23,193 nt of DNA from Xylaria sp. FL1777 (taxonomy: Eukaryota > Ascomycota > Sordariomycetes > Xylariales > Xylariaceae). Under the pieces are notes generated by a model. It saw nothing but the letters and a program-made list of their open reading frames with translations, was not told the DNA's origin and did no database searches. The stretch covers positions 1-23,193 of the forward strand of contig MU400917.1 in the NCBI GenBank assembly GCA_022578965.1. The letters are read 5' to 3'. This document shows, one piece after another, positions 1-10,268 of the stretch. The position numbers and the translations under genes were made by a program. Position 1 is the first letter of the stretch, and each line of letters begins with the position of its first letter.

Positions 1-926
1 TTTTTTTTAGTTTTAAATTTAAAACGTATTTTTATGTTTTATTGCTTTTTTTTTAAGTATTTTTATAAATTAGTAAACTAAGCATAAATTTTATAATATA
101 ATTAAAGCTAATATGCTATTTTTTTATATTACTAAAGCATATATAATTATAGCTTTATTATTAAATATATATATACTTTTAATAAACAATTTTTTATAGT
201 AATTTATTAGCATTTATTTTTATAATAATAAAATATAAACTTAAATAATTAATATTTTTGCTTAATTTAAGATATATATTAGCTATAAGTTTATTTTAAA
301 ATAATTAAATAAAATAACTAAACAAAATTATATATATAATAGTTAATTAGCTAATGTTTTAATATTTAAATTAATAAATATATAGCTTAACTTAAAGCAT
401 ATTATTTATAACTTAAGTATTATATTTATATATAATAATTTTAACTTTAAAAATAATGTTTAAAATTTTAGCATAAATTATAAAAATATTATATAAAATT
501 TAACTAATTATTTTATAATTGCTAGTTTAAATATACTTAGCTTATTTATATAATTATAATAGTATACTATTATTTTTTTTAAAAAAAAATAGCTTTTTTT
601 TTATTTAATGTTAATTTTAGCTTATATAAATAAAATAACTAATTATTTATTAATTTATATTATTTGTTTTTTATTTAAATTATTATATTTAAAAAGGTTT
701 GCTTTATTTTTAAACATTATATAATTATAAAATAACATTAGCTATATTTTATAAACTTTTATTATTTATAAAAACAAAAAAAAAATATTTAGAATATATT
801 AAGTTTATAATACTTTATTTTATATTATTTTAAATTATTAAAACTATAATAAACAACTTATAATAATATATAAAAATTAAAAAATTATATTTTTTATTTA
901 AGCTATAATAGCTGCTTAAATAAAAG
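1..926 (+). mobile_element. Repeat family C, copy C1, first part (interrupted by LINE B1)
   Basis: This stretch aligns along its length, in inverted orientation, with 12752-13678. Base 1 corresponds to about 13678, so the outer end of C1 is probably cut off by the window. The alignment stops at 926 and resumes at 6087-6098, because LINE B1 has been inserted there. Differences between C1 and C2 are nearly all C/T or G/A transitions. A self-complementary GTTTTAAATTTAAAAC lies near the start and is kept in both copies. I see no intact reading frame and no recognisable protein motif in this part. Family C is unidentified; the strand given is the direction in which the degraded frame of the second part reads. 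Confidence is high that this is a repeat and low for any class. Confidence 0.85.
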
Positions 927-938
927 CAAGCAATATAT
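927..938. repeat. Target-site duplication of LINE B1, left copy
   Basis: The 12-mer CAAGCAATATAT is repeated exactly at 6087-6098, on the other side of B1. The unoccupied site is present in the inverted copy C2 at 12740-12751 (reverse complement CAGGCAATATAT, one transition different). This fixes the two boundaries of B1. Confidence 0.9.
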
Positions 939-1050
939 TATTATTAATAACCCGCTGTGCTACTTTATAGCGCGGTTTTTTTACTTGTGTACTTATAAGT
1001 AAAACCATATAAAAAGCCGGATAAAAACCTTATGCAATAATGTTTACGCT
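936..1050 (-). other. 3' end of LINE B1: (TTA)n tail and conserved stem-loop
   Basis: Read on the minus strand, the element ends in TTATTAATAATAAT, a short trinucleotide tail typical of non-LTR elements. Just upstream (951-976) is CCGCGCT, a 7-base loop, AGC, a three-base bulge ACA, and GCGG, which can fold as CCGC-GCT/AGC-GCGG. This segment and the following one up to about 1050 keep far more G and C than the rest of the element. The same segment is seen in B2 at 14961-15060. A role in recognition of the RNA 3' end by the element's reverse transcriptase is inference. Confidence 0.6.
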
Positions 1051-2399
1051 ATTACTTTAAAGTTTTTTTACTTTGTAATAACTAATTTTTACTAACTAGC
1101 TTACTAAACAAAAAGTAATAGTTAAAAGGCAGAAAAACTCTTTTTAAAGCTTTTAAACTTTTTGCTTTTTTAAAAAGCGCATAAAAGCTTTTTTTTTGTT
1201 TTTTAAAACCTTTAAAAGGGCGCTTTTGCTTTTTTTGCCGGTTTTTTCCTTATTTTTTGCTTTTTTTTTTCTTTTTTTATTTTTTTTTATTTTAACTGCT
1301 TTATTATATATTGCTATTTTATTAGTAACAAGTAGCTACTTTGCAATATTATTTGCAGCTTTAAGCTTTTTTATAGCTAGTTATAAGTTTTTGTTAATTT
1401 ATAGCAGCTTAACTGCAAAGCTTTTTTATAGCTGCTTTTTTTTGTTTTTTAATAAGTTATAACGTAAGATTACATGCTAAAAAGTTTTTTTTTTTTTTGT
1501 ACATTTGTAAAAAGGCATAAAAAAGCTTAAAACTTTCTTTTTATGCAAAAATGCTTTTAGCTTTATTTTTTTAGTACGCATTTATATTATTATAATTACT
1601 TTATGCTTTAATAATTTGTTATACTTTTTAAAAGCTTTATTTTTATTAAGCTTTTGTTTAGCTATTATTAAATAATTATTACTTATTTTAGTTTAGCTTT
1701 ATTTGCTTATTTATTTCTTTTTTAATATAATTTTAAGTTTTTTTCTTTTTAATTACTTTTTTTATTAAAAGTTTAAAGCTAGCGTTAAATTTTTTTTAGC
1801 TATACTTTTATTATTGTTTATAAGCTTACTTTTTGTTTAGTTTTTAGCTTTTTAAGCTTTTATATTTTTAATAAAAGTTTTAATTTTTTTTATTACTTTT
1901 TAGATTAATTTTTTAGCTGCTAAGCTTTTTACGTAATATTTATAAGCTACTACTTTACTGCTAAAATATAAGTTAATAAAAAAAATCCTTATTTTAGTTT
2001 TTAAATGTTTTATTTTAGTTACTTTAAAAGCTTTAGCTATATATTTAAAGCATTTGTTTTAAATTATTACTAATAAATTAGCAATGCTTTTTGCTTTATT
2101 TTCTTTAAAATTTTTATGCTAAATTGCTATACTATAAACTAAAATGCTTTACATTATTATAATATATATTTATTTTATTTTTATTATGCTATTATTTTAT
2201 GCAAAGTTTTATAGCTTAATTATTACATATAACTAAATGCTTAGTTATTTTTTAAGCTTTGCTAAATATTTTTTTTATTTTATGTTTTTATTAAATTATA
2301 CTTTTAAAAACTTTGCATTATTTTTTAAGTATACTATTATGTTAAAAAGGTATACTATTTATATAAGCGTTATTTTATTACTAAAAAAGTGCATTAATT

Positions 2400-3300
2400 T
2401 GCTTTTTTGTAGTATAAACTTTATTTTATGTTGTTTTGTTTAGCTTTTATACGTTTTTTATACTGCTTTTAAAGCTTTATAGTTTTGCTTTATATTTAGG
2501 TTTACTATAATAAAGTTAGTATTATTAGTAAAGCTAACTATTATTAGCTTTTAATATATAGCAAAGTTATTATAAAATATTAAAATATATAAAAAAAAAA
2601 AAAAAAGTAAAAACAAAAACCTTTAAAGAACTTTAGCTTTTAGCGCTATTAGCTAAAACACTGCTTTATTAAAACAAAAACGCACTATATAATTTAATAT
2701 AAAAAAGTTTACTTATATAACTATTTAAAAAAAAAAGCCCTTTTATTACAAAATATATATTATTTTTTTTTTATTAATAGTATTAAAAGCTTTTATAATA
2801 TTTAGCTATAGCAAAAATACTATACTTTTTTTGTTAATTACTTTTTTTGCTATTTTTAATACTAGTTTAATAGCTATATTTATTAACTTGTTTTATTTAT
2901 TATTTATTTAGTTCTTTAGCAAAAAACTCTTTTATTTAGTTATTTTTGCTATATAGCAATATAGCTTTTTTTTTAGTACTTTTTTTATTATATAAATAAA
3001 TGTAATAAAGTGCTACTTTTTAGCTGTTTTTTTAGTTTTTTTTAATTTTTTAAGTTTAAGTATAACTACTATTTTTGCTTGCTTAAATTATACTAAATAA
3101 TACCTTAATAAAAAGCTAGCAATATATAATATTGCTATTTTTTTTGCTAAAGCAAGTTTATAAGCTTTAAAAAAGCTATTAAGTAATAAGTTATTTTTTA
3201 GCGCTTTTTATAGCACTAATTTTTATATTAATAATATTATATTTTTTTTTTTATGTTAACATTAATTATAAACTTTTAATAGCTATTATAAGTTAGGTTT
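2400..3300 (-). pseudogene. Reverse transcriptase relic of LINE B1
   Basis: Conceptual translation of the minus strand, reading through stops, shows LINE reverse transcriptase landmarks in order. About 3035-2920 gives AKK*HFITF followed by IIKKVLKK, which matches the family pattern K-S-Y-R-P-I ... G-K-V-L-E. About 2825-2772 gives LL*LNIIKAFNTIN, which matches the motif A pattern L-D-I-x-G-A-F-D. About 2656-2600 gives SSLKVFVFT, matching the G-x-P-Q-G-S-P-L-S-P region. About 2500-2400 gives KPKYKAKL*SF, matching the S-T-E-A-N pattern downstream of the catalytic Y/F-A-D-D. The catalytic aspartates now read as N or are lost, as G-to-A mutation predicts. The frame contains many stops, so this is a dead gene. 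Motif equivalence is by eye against known family patterns. Confidence 0.8.
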
Positions 3301-5599
3301 TTTTTAAGTATATTAAATAAGTTTATTAATAATACAAAAAAAAAGCGTTTTATTAATAAAGCCGTTTTTTTTTTAAAAATATTAATAAAAAACAGTTTAC
3401 TTTTTATTTGTTTTAATAGTAAAATTATAATAACTTTTAAAGCTAACTTATAAGCAAACTTTATTTATTTAGCTAAGCTTTATAATAATTTAAAATTTTT
3501 AAATATTTTTGCAAATGTTTATTTTTAGCTGCGTTTTTGCACTTTTTTTACTTTATTACTAAAGGCTTTTTTTTTTTTTTTAAAGGCTTGCTATGCTGCT
3601 TTAGTTTTTTTGCTTTAAAACCTACAGTATGTTTATTTTGCTTTTTTTTCTGTTTTAACTACTTTTAAAAACTACTAAAGTAATGCTTAATGTTTTCTTT
3701 TTATAGTTTTTTTAAGTATTATGTTATTTGCTATTTTTACTAGTTGCTAAATTAAAAAGTTAAAAGTATTATTTAGTTTGCTAAATATATATAATATATG
3801 TATTTTTATAATAATAGCTTTTGCTTTTATAGCTGCTTTATTTTTGTTTAATTTAAGCTAGTTTTATTTTTTTGCTTTTTTTAAATATTTTTATAAAGCT
3901 GCTTTTAAGTTAATTATAACTTTTAATGCTTTATAGTTAAAATTTAGCTACTTTAAATCCTTTTAGTAAATAATAGCTAAATTACTAAACATTTATACTA
4001 AGTTTATTATTAAGCTTTTTTATTTATGCTTTGTTTTAGTTACTTTTTTTTAAAAAATAGCTAGTATAAAATCTTATTATATAATAAACTTAAGTAGTTT
4101 ATTTGCTTTTTAGCTTTTTTTACTTTTTAAGTTTTATAATAAGTAATAAAAGTTAAAATTGCTTATAAATATATAGCGTTTTTTTAGCTTGCTTACTTTA
4201 TGTATTTTTTAGATTAAATTACGTTAAATTGTTTTTTTTTAATTTAGCAAATATATTAACTACAAAAATACCGTTAAATTATTGCTGCTTATTATAACTT
4301 TTGCTTAATCTTTACTAGTGTTTTTTACTAGCGTTTTTATTGCAATTTTTTTGTTTATATATAACATAGCTTTACTTTTTAATTAAACAACTTAATAGCT
4401 ATTATTACTAAAGCAATATATATTATTATATTTGTTAATTATTAGCTTTTAAATTACTATATAGTTAAAGCTATTATTTTGTAGCATGCGTGCTATATTG
4501 CTTTTAAATCTTGCAATGTTTTAAAAAACAATATTATATATTATTAAATTAATAAAAATAAGTTTTTGCTTGCATTGCTAGTTTGTTGTTTTTTTGCTAG
4601 TAATTTTTCCTTATTTAGCTTTATAAATATTAATGCTATTAATATTTTTAAACTACTTTTATTTATTTTTTTGTTTATTACTGCTGCTTTTTTAGTACTT
4701 TAAAAGCTTTTAAGTTATAATATATATACTGCTTTTACTTTGTTTTTTTGTTTAACTTTTTTTTAGCAAGCTTTATTTTATGCTATATATGCTTTTTTGC
4801 AGTTTATGTATTTTTGCTTTGCTTTTTGCGTTTTTATTAAGTAGCTTTTTTTACTTTTTTAGTGCTTTAAAGCTAAGCAATAGCTATATTTTAAGTTTTT
4901 GCAGCAATATTTAGCTATATAACTATATTTATAATAATTAAAATACTATATAACTTTAAGCTTTATAGCAAAAAGTTTGCAGTTAAATAGCTAAGCTTTT
5001 TATAAAAAGCCGTTTTTATATATTGTTTTAACTACTATAATACTGCTTATATATAACAATATTAATATAAATCTAGCTTTTATATTTTTAAATAGCATTT
5101 TTTTATACTTTATAACTTTAGGGTATTTATTATATAATAACTATAGTAAGTTTTTATTTAAGTATATTACTTTAATTTGTTTTATTAAAACGCTTTTTAT
5201 TATTAGTGCTACTTTTTTTTTATTGTACTTTTAACTTTTCTTTAAAAGCTTTTATAATTTATTTTTTTTTTTTAGCTTTTTAAAGCACTGCTTTCTTAAA
5301 AGTAATTACTATATTTTTGCTATATAGCGTTTTAGCAGCAATTATATTACTATTTATAAGCGCTATATTTACTGCTTTAATAATATTAGCTAGTATTTTG
5401 TTTTTAAAGTTATTAGCTTGTTTTTTAACTTTAATTAGTACTTTTTTGTTTTGCTTAAATAGTACTGCTTTATTATTGCAAGCTAGCTATAAAGCTATAA
5501 TTTATATTTAAAATTTTAGCATGTTTATATTTAATAAAGTTTATTAAAAAAGCTCTTAAATAATATTTTTAACGCTTTTTTAGTTAGCTTTTATAGTAG

Positions 5600-5920
5600 C
5601 ATTTAAGTTATAATAAGTTATAAGTATATTAAAGTTATTTTTGTTGTTAAGCTTTATGCTTTGCTAGCTTTTTTAGGCTTTTTTTAACATGTATACTATT
5701 TATGTTTTTTTTGCGTTTTTTTAAAAAGAAATTCCTTTTGCTATTTTTTTTTTATTAGTAGCTATAATATTAGTTCTACAATTTTATTAACTATTTCTTA
5801 TATACTAAAAAGTCCGTTAGCTTTACGTTTTTTGTTAAAACGCTACTGCTTTATAGTTGCATTGCTAATAAATTCTAGTAGCACATTAATTACGTTTTTA
5901 ACAAATAAATCGTTTAACAC
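5600..5920 (-). pseudogene. ORF1-like relic near the 5' end of LINE B1
   Basis: The minus strand from about 5920 downward gives an open stretch, LNDLFVKNVINVLLEFIS, then about 5840 RKANGLFSI*EIVNKIVEL, with stops at positions where CAG, CAA or TGG would be expected before mutation. B3 carries the same frame at 18531-18830 on the plus strand with nearly the same residues (LNDLFIKNVTNVLLKL), and the differences are transitions. Conservation of the frame across two copies argues that it was coding. Position near the 5' end fits LINE ORF1 (a nucleic-acid-binding gag-like protein), but I see no zinc-knuckle motif and the function is inferred from position only. The start codon is not certain. Confidence 0.55.
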
Positions 5921-6086
5921 TATTTCTCTATTTTTTATTATATTCGCACTTCGTAAATAAAGTGCAACTTACCTAGTAAATAAAAGTTGCTATGCTAATT
6001 TTAGCAATCTTAATTATTTAATAATTAAGCTCGAACTTACAAAGTTATAATCAAGTGTAAAGAATTCAAAAAAGGTCTTCAAAAAA

Positions 6087-6098
6087 CAAGCAATATAT
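6087..6098. repeat. Target-site duplication of LINE B1, right copy
   Basis: CAAGCAATATAT, identical to 927-938. It marks the 5' end of B1 and the point where family C resumes. Confidence 0.9.
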
Positions 6099-8567
6099 AT
6101 AATTATAAATAATAAATGCTTTTTATACTAGCTTTTTTTTATATTACGCTAAATTTTATTTAATTAATTTTTTGGACTTTTTAAAATCTTTTTATAAAAT
6201 ATAACGTGTAATTTTTTAGCTATAAGTAATATATTAAAAAAAATAAAGTTTAATATTATTAAGCTTTATTATTGCTATATAATAGGTTTTATATTTATAT
6301 TTTAGCGTTTTTAATTTATAACTTAGTTAAATTTAATATATTATTTTTTAATAAAGTTTAACTAAAATATATTTAAATAATATTAAAAAGCATAAATTTT
6401 ATATTATTTAAGCAAAAAATTGCAGCTTTATAGTTTTAATAATTAAAATATACAAATTAAACAAAAAAATATACTTAAAACAAAAGCAAATTAATTAAAA
6501 TTAAGTTTTAAAGCTATTATTAATATATAAGTATTATAAAATATTTATTTATAATAATTATAGCAGTTTAGCTTAATAATTATAAAGTATTATATTAAAT
6601 TATGTTTTACTTTTTTATTTTTTTTATAGAAAAAAGTTTAGTAATTATAAACTAAAGATGTTATATTTTGCTTAGTTATTTTATTTTAATGTTATAAAAC
6701 TAAAACTTGCAATAAAAATACTGCAGTTAAGCTTTATTTAATATATTATAGCTAAAAATAAATAAAAAGCTATTAATTTAGCTTTAAAGCATATTAATAA
6801 TACTTTTATAATTAATATTAAAAATAACAAAAACTTTACATAAAATATTTTTGTTATATTTAATTAATTAGCTATTATAAGCTTTTATATTGCTTTAATT
6901 TATAGCAGTATAAAATAGTTCTTTTAAATATATTAAAATAAATAGCATATTTTTTTTTATTAATTAAAATATTATTAAATATATTTATAAAATATATATT
7001 AATAATAATATTAAAAAACGTACTAATAGCTATATTACGTTATATAATCTTTTTAATGCACTAAATTTATTAATAAAAAAAAATAACAACTTATTAATAT
7101 TAAAATTAATAAGTTTAATACTAAAGTTATTTAATTAACTAAAGTTTTAATATAGCAAAACATATTAAGTTTAGCTAATAAAAATAAGCTATTTATTAAA
7201 AGTAATAAAAAATAATAGTTATATACTTTTAATTATAAAAAAGCAAAAAAAAAAAAGAAAAAAAAACTAAAGAATTATAACTAAATATAAATTAACATAA
7301 AGTATTATATATGTTTTATTTTTTTTTGCTTTTTTTTTAGCTTTTTAGAACTATTATTTATTAGTAATTTTTTATTATGCTTTAGTAGTTTAAATTATAT
7401 TAGTAAATTTATAGCTAGTAATATATTTATATATATAAAAAAAGCACTTAAAAGTAATATAATTATAATTAGTTTTATTAAAAATAATAAAACAAAAGTT
7501 ATAATTATTATTAATCATAAAGCTAATTAGCTTAACTATATATTAAGTATTTAATAAATATTTAATTATTGCTTTATTTATATTTTTAGTATTAATTTTA
7601 AGGTTAAATAAAGTATATTTTTAGTAGTATTTTTAATTTATGCTTTATTTATAAAATGTTTAGCATATTTATTAAAAGCATGCTAATATATTATAAAAAG
7701 CTTAGCATTTAAAACATAGCTATATTTTTTTTATTTATTTTATTTAAATATTTTTATAGCATTATAAATTAAAAAAAACATAATACTTATATTAATTATT
7801 TTATTAAATATAGTAGTAATATATTATTAAACTTTTTTTAGTATAAAATATTTTGTTATATTATTAATAGCAAAGTTTAAGTATTAATATAAGTTTGCAA
7901 AGTATTTTATGCAAAATTTTTAAAGCTTTTGCTATAAAAATTAAAAAATAGTTCTTTTTTAAAGCATAAACTATTAGTATATTTTTAGCAATAATTTTAA
8001 TAGTTAGCTAAAGTTATAATAATAGAAATTATAGCATACTTTTTATTATATATTTTTTTGCTTTTTAATATTTTTATTATTTAGTTGCTATAAAAACTAT
8101 AAAATATACTTTTTAAAGCATTTTATATTTATAAACTTATATATGTTTAACTAAATAGCTTATAGCTTATTTTTAAACTTTAGTTTAGCTTTAGTTTATT
8201 TAGTAAGCTTAATTAGCTAAAATTATTTTAGTTTAAAGTTAACTATTAAACTATTTTTATTTTTAAGCTTATTAGTTATAATTAATTAATAGTTTAATAA
8301 TATAAACTATATATAGTTAAACGTTAAGCTTTTTAATACGTTATTGTTTATATTTATTATAAAGCATAAATTATTTCGATTGTTTTTTAGTAGCTTTTTT
8401 TTACGCTTTAGTTTAAAAAGCTTAACTTTTTACGCTTTTAGTAAATTAAAATACTAATAAAAAGCAAAAAAAAATGCTGTTTTTTATGTTATATTATTTT
8501 AAATAGCTTAGCTAAACTTTTATAACAAATTTAAAAGGTTTTTAAAAGCAATAAAACTAAACTAAAT
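6099..8567 (+). mobile_element. Repeat family C, copy C1, second part
   Basis: This continues C1 after the B1 insertion and matches 10269-12739 in inverted orientation. With 1-926 it gives about 3.4 kb, the same length as C2, so apart from B1 the two copies are nearly collinear. The inner end reads CTAAACTAAAT followed by AATATATATT; the C2 end reads CTAAACTAAAC followed by the same ten bases. Beyond that the two copies have different neighbours, which defines this end of the element. No terminal inverted repeat or LTR can be established because the other end is at or outside the window edge. Confidence 0.85.
6650..8400 (+). pseudogene. Degraded long reading frame of family C, unidentified
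   Basis: Reading the plus strand through stops gives one largely continuous frame, corroborated by C2 on the minus strand. Recognisable shared pieces include KAINLALKHINN at about 6772, a Lys-rich QLYISNYKKAKKKKK at about 7210-7260 (stop in place of Q in C1) and, from the better preserved C2, FIASNIFIYVEKALKSNV. The frame is interrupted by TAA and TAG where CAA, CAG or TGG are plausible precursors. Residues are biased to K, N, I, F and L as expected after RIP. I looked for DDE or RNase H-like, integrase, helicase and YR-recombinase signatures and could not assign one. It is probably a transposase or other mobile-element protein, but that is inference from repetition only. Confidence 0.4.
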
Positions 8568-8601
8568 AATATATATTTATTTTAGGTGCCTTAGACTAAA
8601 A
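8567..8601 (-). repeat. Motif M, inverted copy next to C1
   Basis: On the minus strand this reads TTTTAGTCTAAGGCACCT followed by AAAATAAATATATATTA. The plus-strand copy at 14550-14584 is TTTTAGTTTAAAGCACCT followed by GAAATAAATATATATTA. The differences are transitions only. At 8567 the motif abuts family C; at 14584 it abuts family A. Confidence 0.7.
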
Positions 8602-8715
8602 ACATAAAACAGCAAGCTACGCTTGCTGCAAGCTATAACTTACTTCCTTTAAGAGCCCATGCAAATATATCTGTAAGTCTAAGGCCTACGTTTTATATAT
8701 TTTAGTCTAAAGCAC
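8586..8715. repeat. 130-bp foldback (inverted-repeat) element
   Basis: The arms at 8586-8601 (GTGCCTTAGACTAAAA) and 8700-8715 (TTTTAGTCTAAAGCAC) are reverse complements with one mismatch. They can be extended inward through CATAAAAC (8603-8610) and GTTTTAT (8690-8696). Between them lie a perfect 7-bp hairpin (8611-8627) and another GTCTAAGG at 8678-8685. The arrangement resembles a MITE-like or foldback element, but no convincing target-site duplication was found. Confidence 0.55.
8611..8627. repeat. Perfect short hairpin AGCAAGC-TAC-GCTTGCT
   Basis: A 7-bp perfect stem with a 3-base loop, inside the less mutated patch of segment D. There is no T-run immediately after it on the plus strand, so a bacterial-type terminator reading is not supported. 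Confidence 0.6.
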
Positions 8716-8959
8716 TCTTGTTAATTTTCGAGCTAAAGTTCACTTTGCACACGTATACATACTACTTACACCTATAGATTATTTGCTAATAAAACCTAAA
8801 AAAAACAATTATAATATTGCTTAAAGCTTTTTATAGTAATGCTTATACTTAGCGCTAACTTTATAATTAAAATACTTTATTATATTGTAGTATTTTAAGC
8901 TTAAACAGTTAAAAGTTAAGCTTTATTTGTTAATTTATTAATTAGTATTATTTTTTTAC

Positions 8960-9950
8960 TTTATTATAAAACCGCAAACTTTTAACAATTCTAGCTTTAG
9001 CTTAATTAATAGTTGCTTTTTAAAAAAACTAATAGCTTTAGAACTTTTAGAATTTATTAAAAAATTTAGTAAACTAAATAAACTAACTAATAATGCAGTA
9101 TTAAAGCATTTACTTAGTAATTATATTTAGTATTTTATATAGCATATTTTACTGCAATTAAAACATAATTAATAGTACATATTAAAATATAACTTTATAT
9201 AAGCTATTACTAGTGCTATTTTAAATTATTGTTAATTTAATAAATTATATAAGCTTAAGCTTAAAGCTAAGCAAGTTAAGTTAATTTAGCGTATAGTATT
9301 TTGTTATAGTAACATTATATTAGTAGCTTAAATTAATTATAAAAAAAGCATTATATTATAAACTGTTTTAATTATTATGCAAAATATAATAACTTTATAG
9401 TTATACTTATTAAAACAATTAAAATATAACTAATTTAACTTAATTGCTTAAATTTTTAACATTTATTTATTATTAATAATAAATAATACAATAAAAGTTA
9501 ATTAATATTATATAAATAGTTATAAAAGTATATTTTTACTGTTTAATAAAATAATGCTATATAAGCTAAGTTAGCTTTAAAACGCTTTATATATATTATT
9601 TTTAAGCTTAAACAAGCTATTTAAAAACACTTTATTAACTTGTTTTATAACCTTTTGTTTAACTAAAAAATTGCGTTTATAGCTATTAATAAGCTTTATA
9701 TAGTTTATTAATAAAAAGATTTCTAAATTATATATTTTAATATATATTATATAAAAATGTTAGTTTTATAAAATATACTATAGTTTAGCTATATTACTAT
9801 ATTAAGCTTAAACGCTTAAAAGTTTATATTACTTAAAGCTAAATTTTAATAGCAAAATATTTGTTTAAAAAAACTGCAATTTATTTATGCTTTAGTTAAT
9901 CGGCCTAATATATTTTTTGTTGTTTATTTTATAAAAAAAAGTACTATTAT
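8960..9950 (-). pseudogene. Degraded reading frame of family A, unidentified
   Basis: The minus strand, read through stops, gives a coherent frame. Pieces include ILQNQHFYIIYIKIYNLEI (about 9770-9715), NKYNYKVIIFCIIIKTVYN (about 9410-9350), LTCLALSLSLYNLL (about 9275-9235) and LLVSLFSLLNFLINSKSSKA (about 9095-9030). The first pieces recur in A2 on the plus strand. Stops are TAA and TAG at positions consistent with mutated CAA, CAG or TGG. The residue pattern does not match a reverse transcriptase, integrase or DDE motif that I can recognise. It is probably a mobile-element protein, since the sequence is repeated and RIP-mutated. Confidence 0.35.
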
Positions 9951-10268
9951 AAAAAATTACTAGCAATTAAGTTTTCTAATCAGCAAAATATAGCGCAATA
10001 TAGCACACTTAATCCTTAAAACTATTGTTTTTATAAATAGCAAAAAAAAGCTTATTATTACGCGCTATTTTTTAATAATATAGCTTTAAAAGTTAAAGTT
10101 TACTTTAACTAAAGTAAAGCGCTTTATTTAAAAATATAATGCAAATATATATTTTAATAACTAATAGTAATTATATAACAAGTTTATAAAGCTAAACTTT
10201 CTTTATTAAATTATGCTTGCTATTATAGCTTTTAAAATAAAAATAAATATTTATAACATAATATATAT
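8960..10268 (-). mobile_element. Repeat family A, copy A1
   Basis: From about 9160 to 10268 this matches A2 in inverted orientation (18368-17634, then 14960-14574). A1 is uninterrupted and preserves the target site at 9883-9895 that B2 occupies in A2. How far A extends left of 9160 cannot be seen from A2, because B3 interrupts A2 there; I extend it to about 8960 because the degraded minus-strand frame continues to that point. Its right end abuts C2 at the shared AATATATATT. Copies differ by transitions. Confidence 0.75.

Larger units (their letters stand above)
939..6086 (-). mobile_element. LINE B1: near full-length, RIP-degraded non-LTR retrotransposon (Tad1-like)
   Basis: This element of about 5.15 kb reads on the minus strand. 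Its 3' end is at the left, where a (TTA)n tail (about 936-950) adjoins a GC-retaining 3' segment (951-1050). Its 5' end is at about 6086, and copy B3 starts at the equivalent base, so this is probably the true 5' end. From 5' to 3' on the minus strand come an ORF1-like frame (about 5920-5600), an unassigned middle part where the second ORF's endonuclease would be expected but was not recognised, a linker (about 3600-3300) and a reverse transcriptase relic (about 3300-2400). All frames are broken by many TAA and TAG codons. The 12-bp target-site duplication, tail, and reverse transcriptase fragments make the LINE class well supported. The Tad1-like assignment rests on motif resemblance only. 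Confidence 0.85.
8568..8960. other. Segment D: single-copy patch with more normal base composition
   Basis: This lies between the inner end of C1 and the region that matches A2. About 8584-8780 holds many C and G residues, including CC, GG and CG, unlike its surroundings, so it has been less mutated than the repeats. It contains a 130-bp foldback (8586-8715) and a small hairpin (8611-8627). From about 8780 it returns to AT-rich sequence. I see no reading frame worth calling. No second copy was seen in the window except the short motif at 8567-8601. It may be an old host fragment or the end of an element whose other copies lie elsewhere. Confidence 0.5.

Noticed and set aside
1196..1462. Open frame of 88 codons, very rich in F and L, with equivalents at 15253-15489 and 22798-23064.
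   Set aside because: It is antisense to LINE family B in all three copies and lies in the T-rich part near its 3' end. The residues are those forced by poly-T and RIP. Recurrence is explained by the repeats themselves.
2237..2443. Open frame of 68 codons with equivalents at 16264-16470 and 21818-22024.
   Set aside because: It is antisense to the reverse transcriptase relic of each LINE copy, where sense stops do not create antisense stops. There is no start context or family resemblance.
5317..5511. Open frame of 64 codons resembling a membrane peptide.
   Set aside because: It is antisense to the 5' part of B1 and its hydrophobic composition is that of AT-rich DNA; the conserved frame between copies is on the other strand.
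8611..8627. Rho-independent terminator.
   Set aside because: The hairpin is perfect, but no T-run follows it and the context is a fungal-type repeat block without a gene upstream.
8584..8780. A tRNA or small RNA gene in the less mutated patch.
   Set aside because: No cloverleaf with T-arm and anticodon arm could be drawn; the palindromes are explained by the foldback arms.
8568..10268. LTR retrotransposon with C1 and C2 as its long terminal repeats.
   Set aside because: C1 and C2 are inverted relative to each other, whereas LTRs are direct repeats; at 3.4 kb with a coding frame they are also unlike LTRs.
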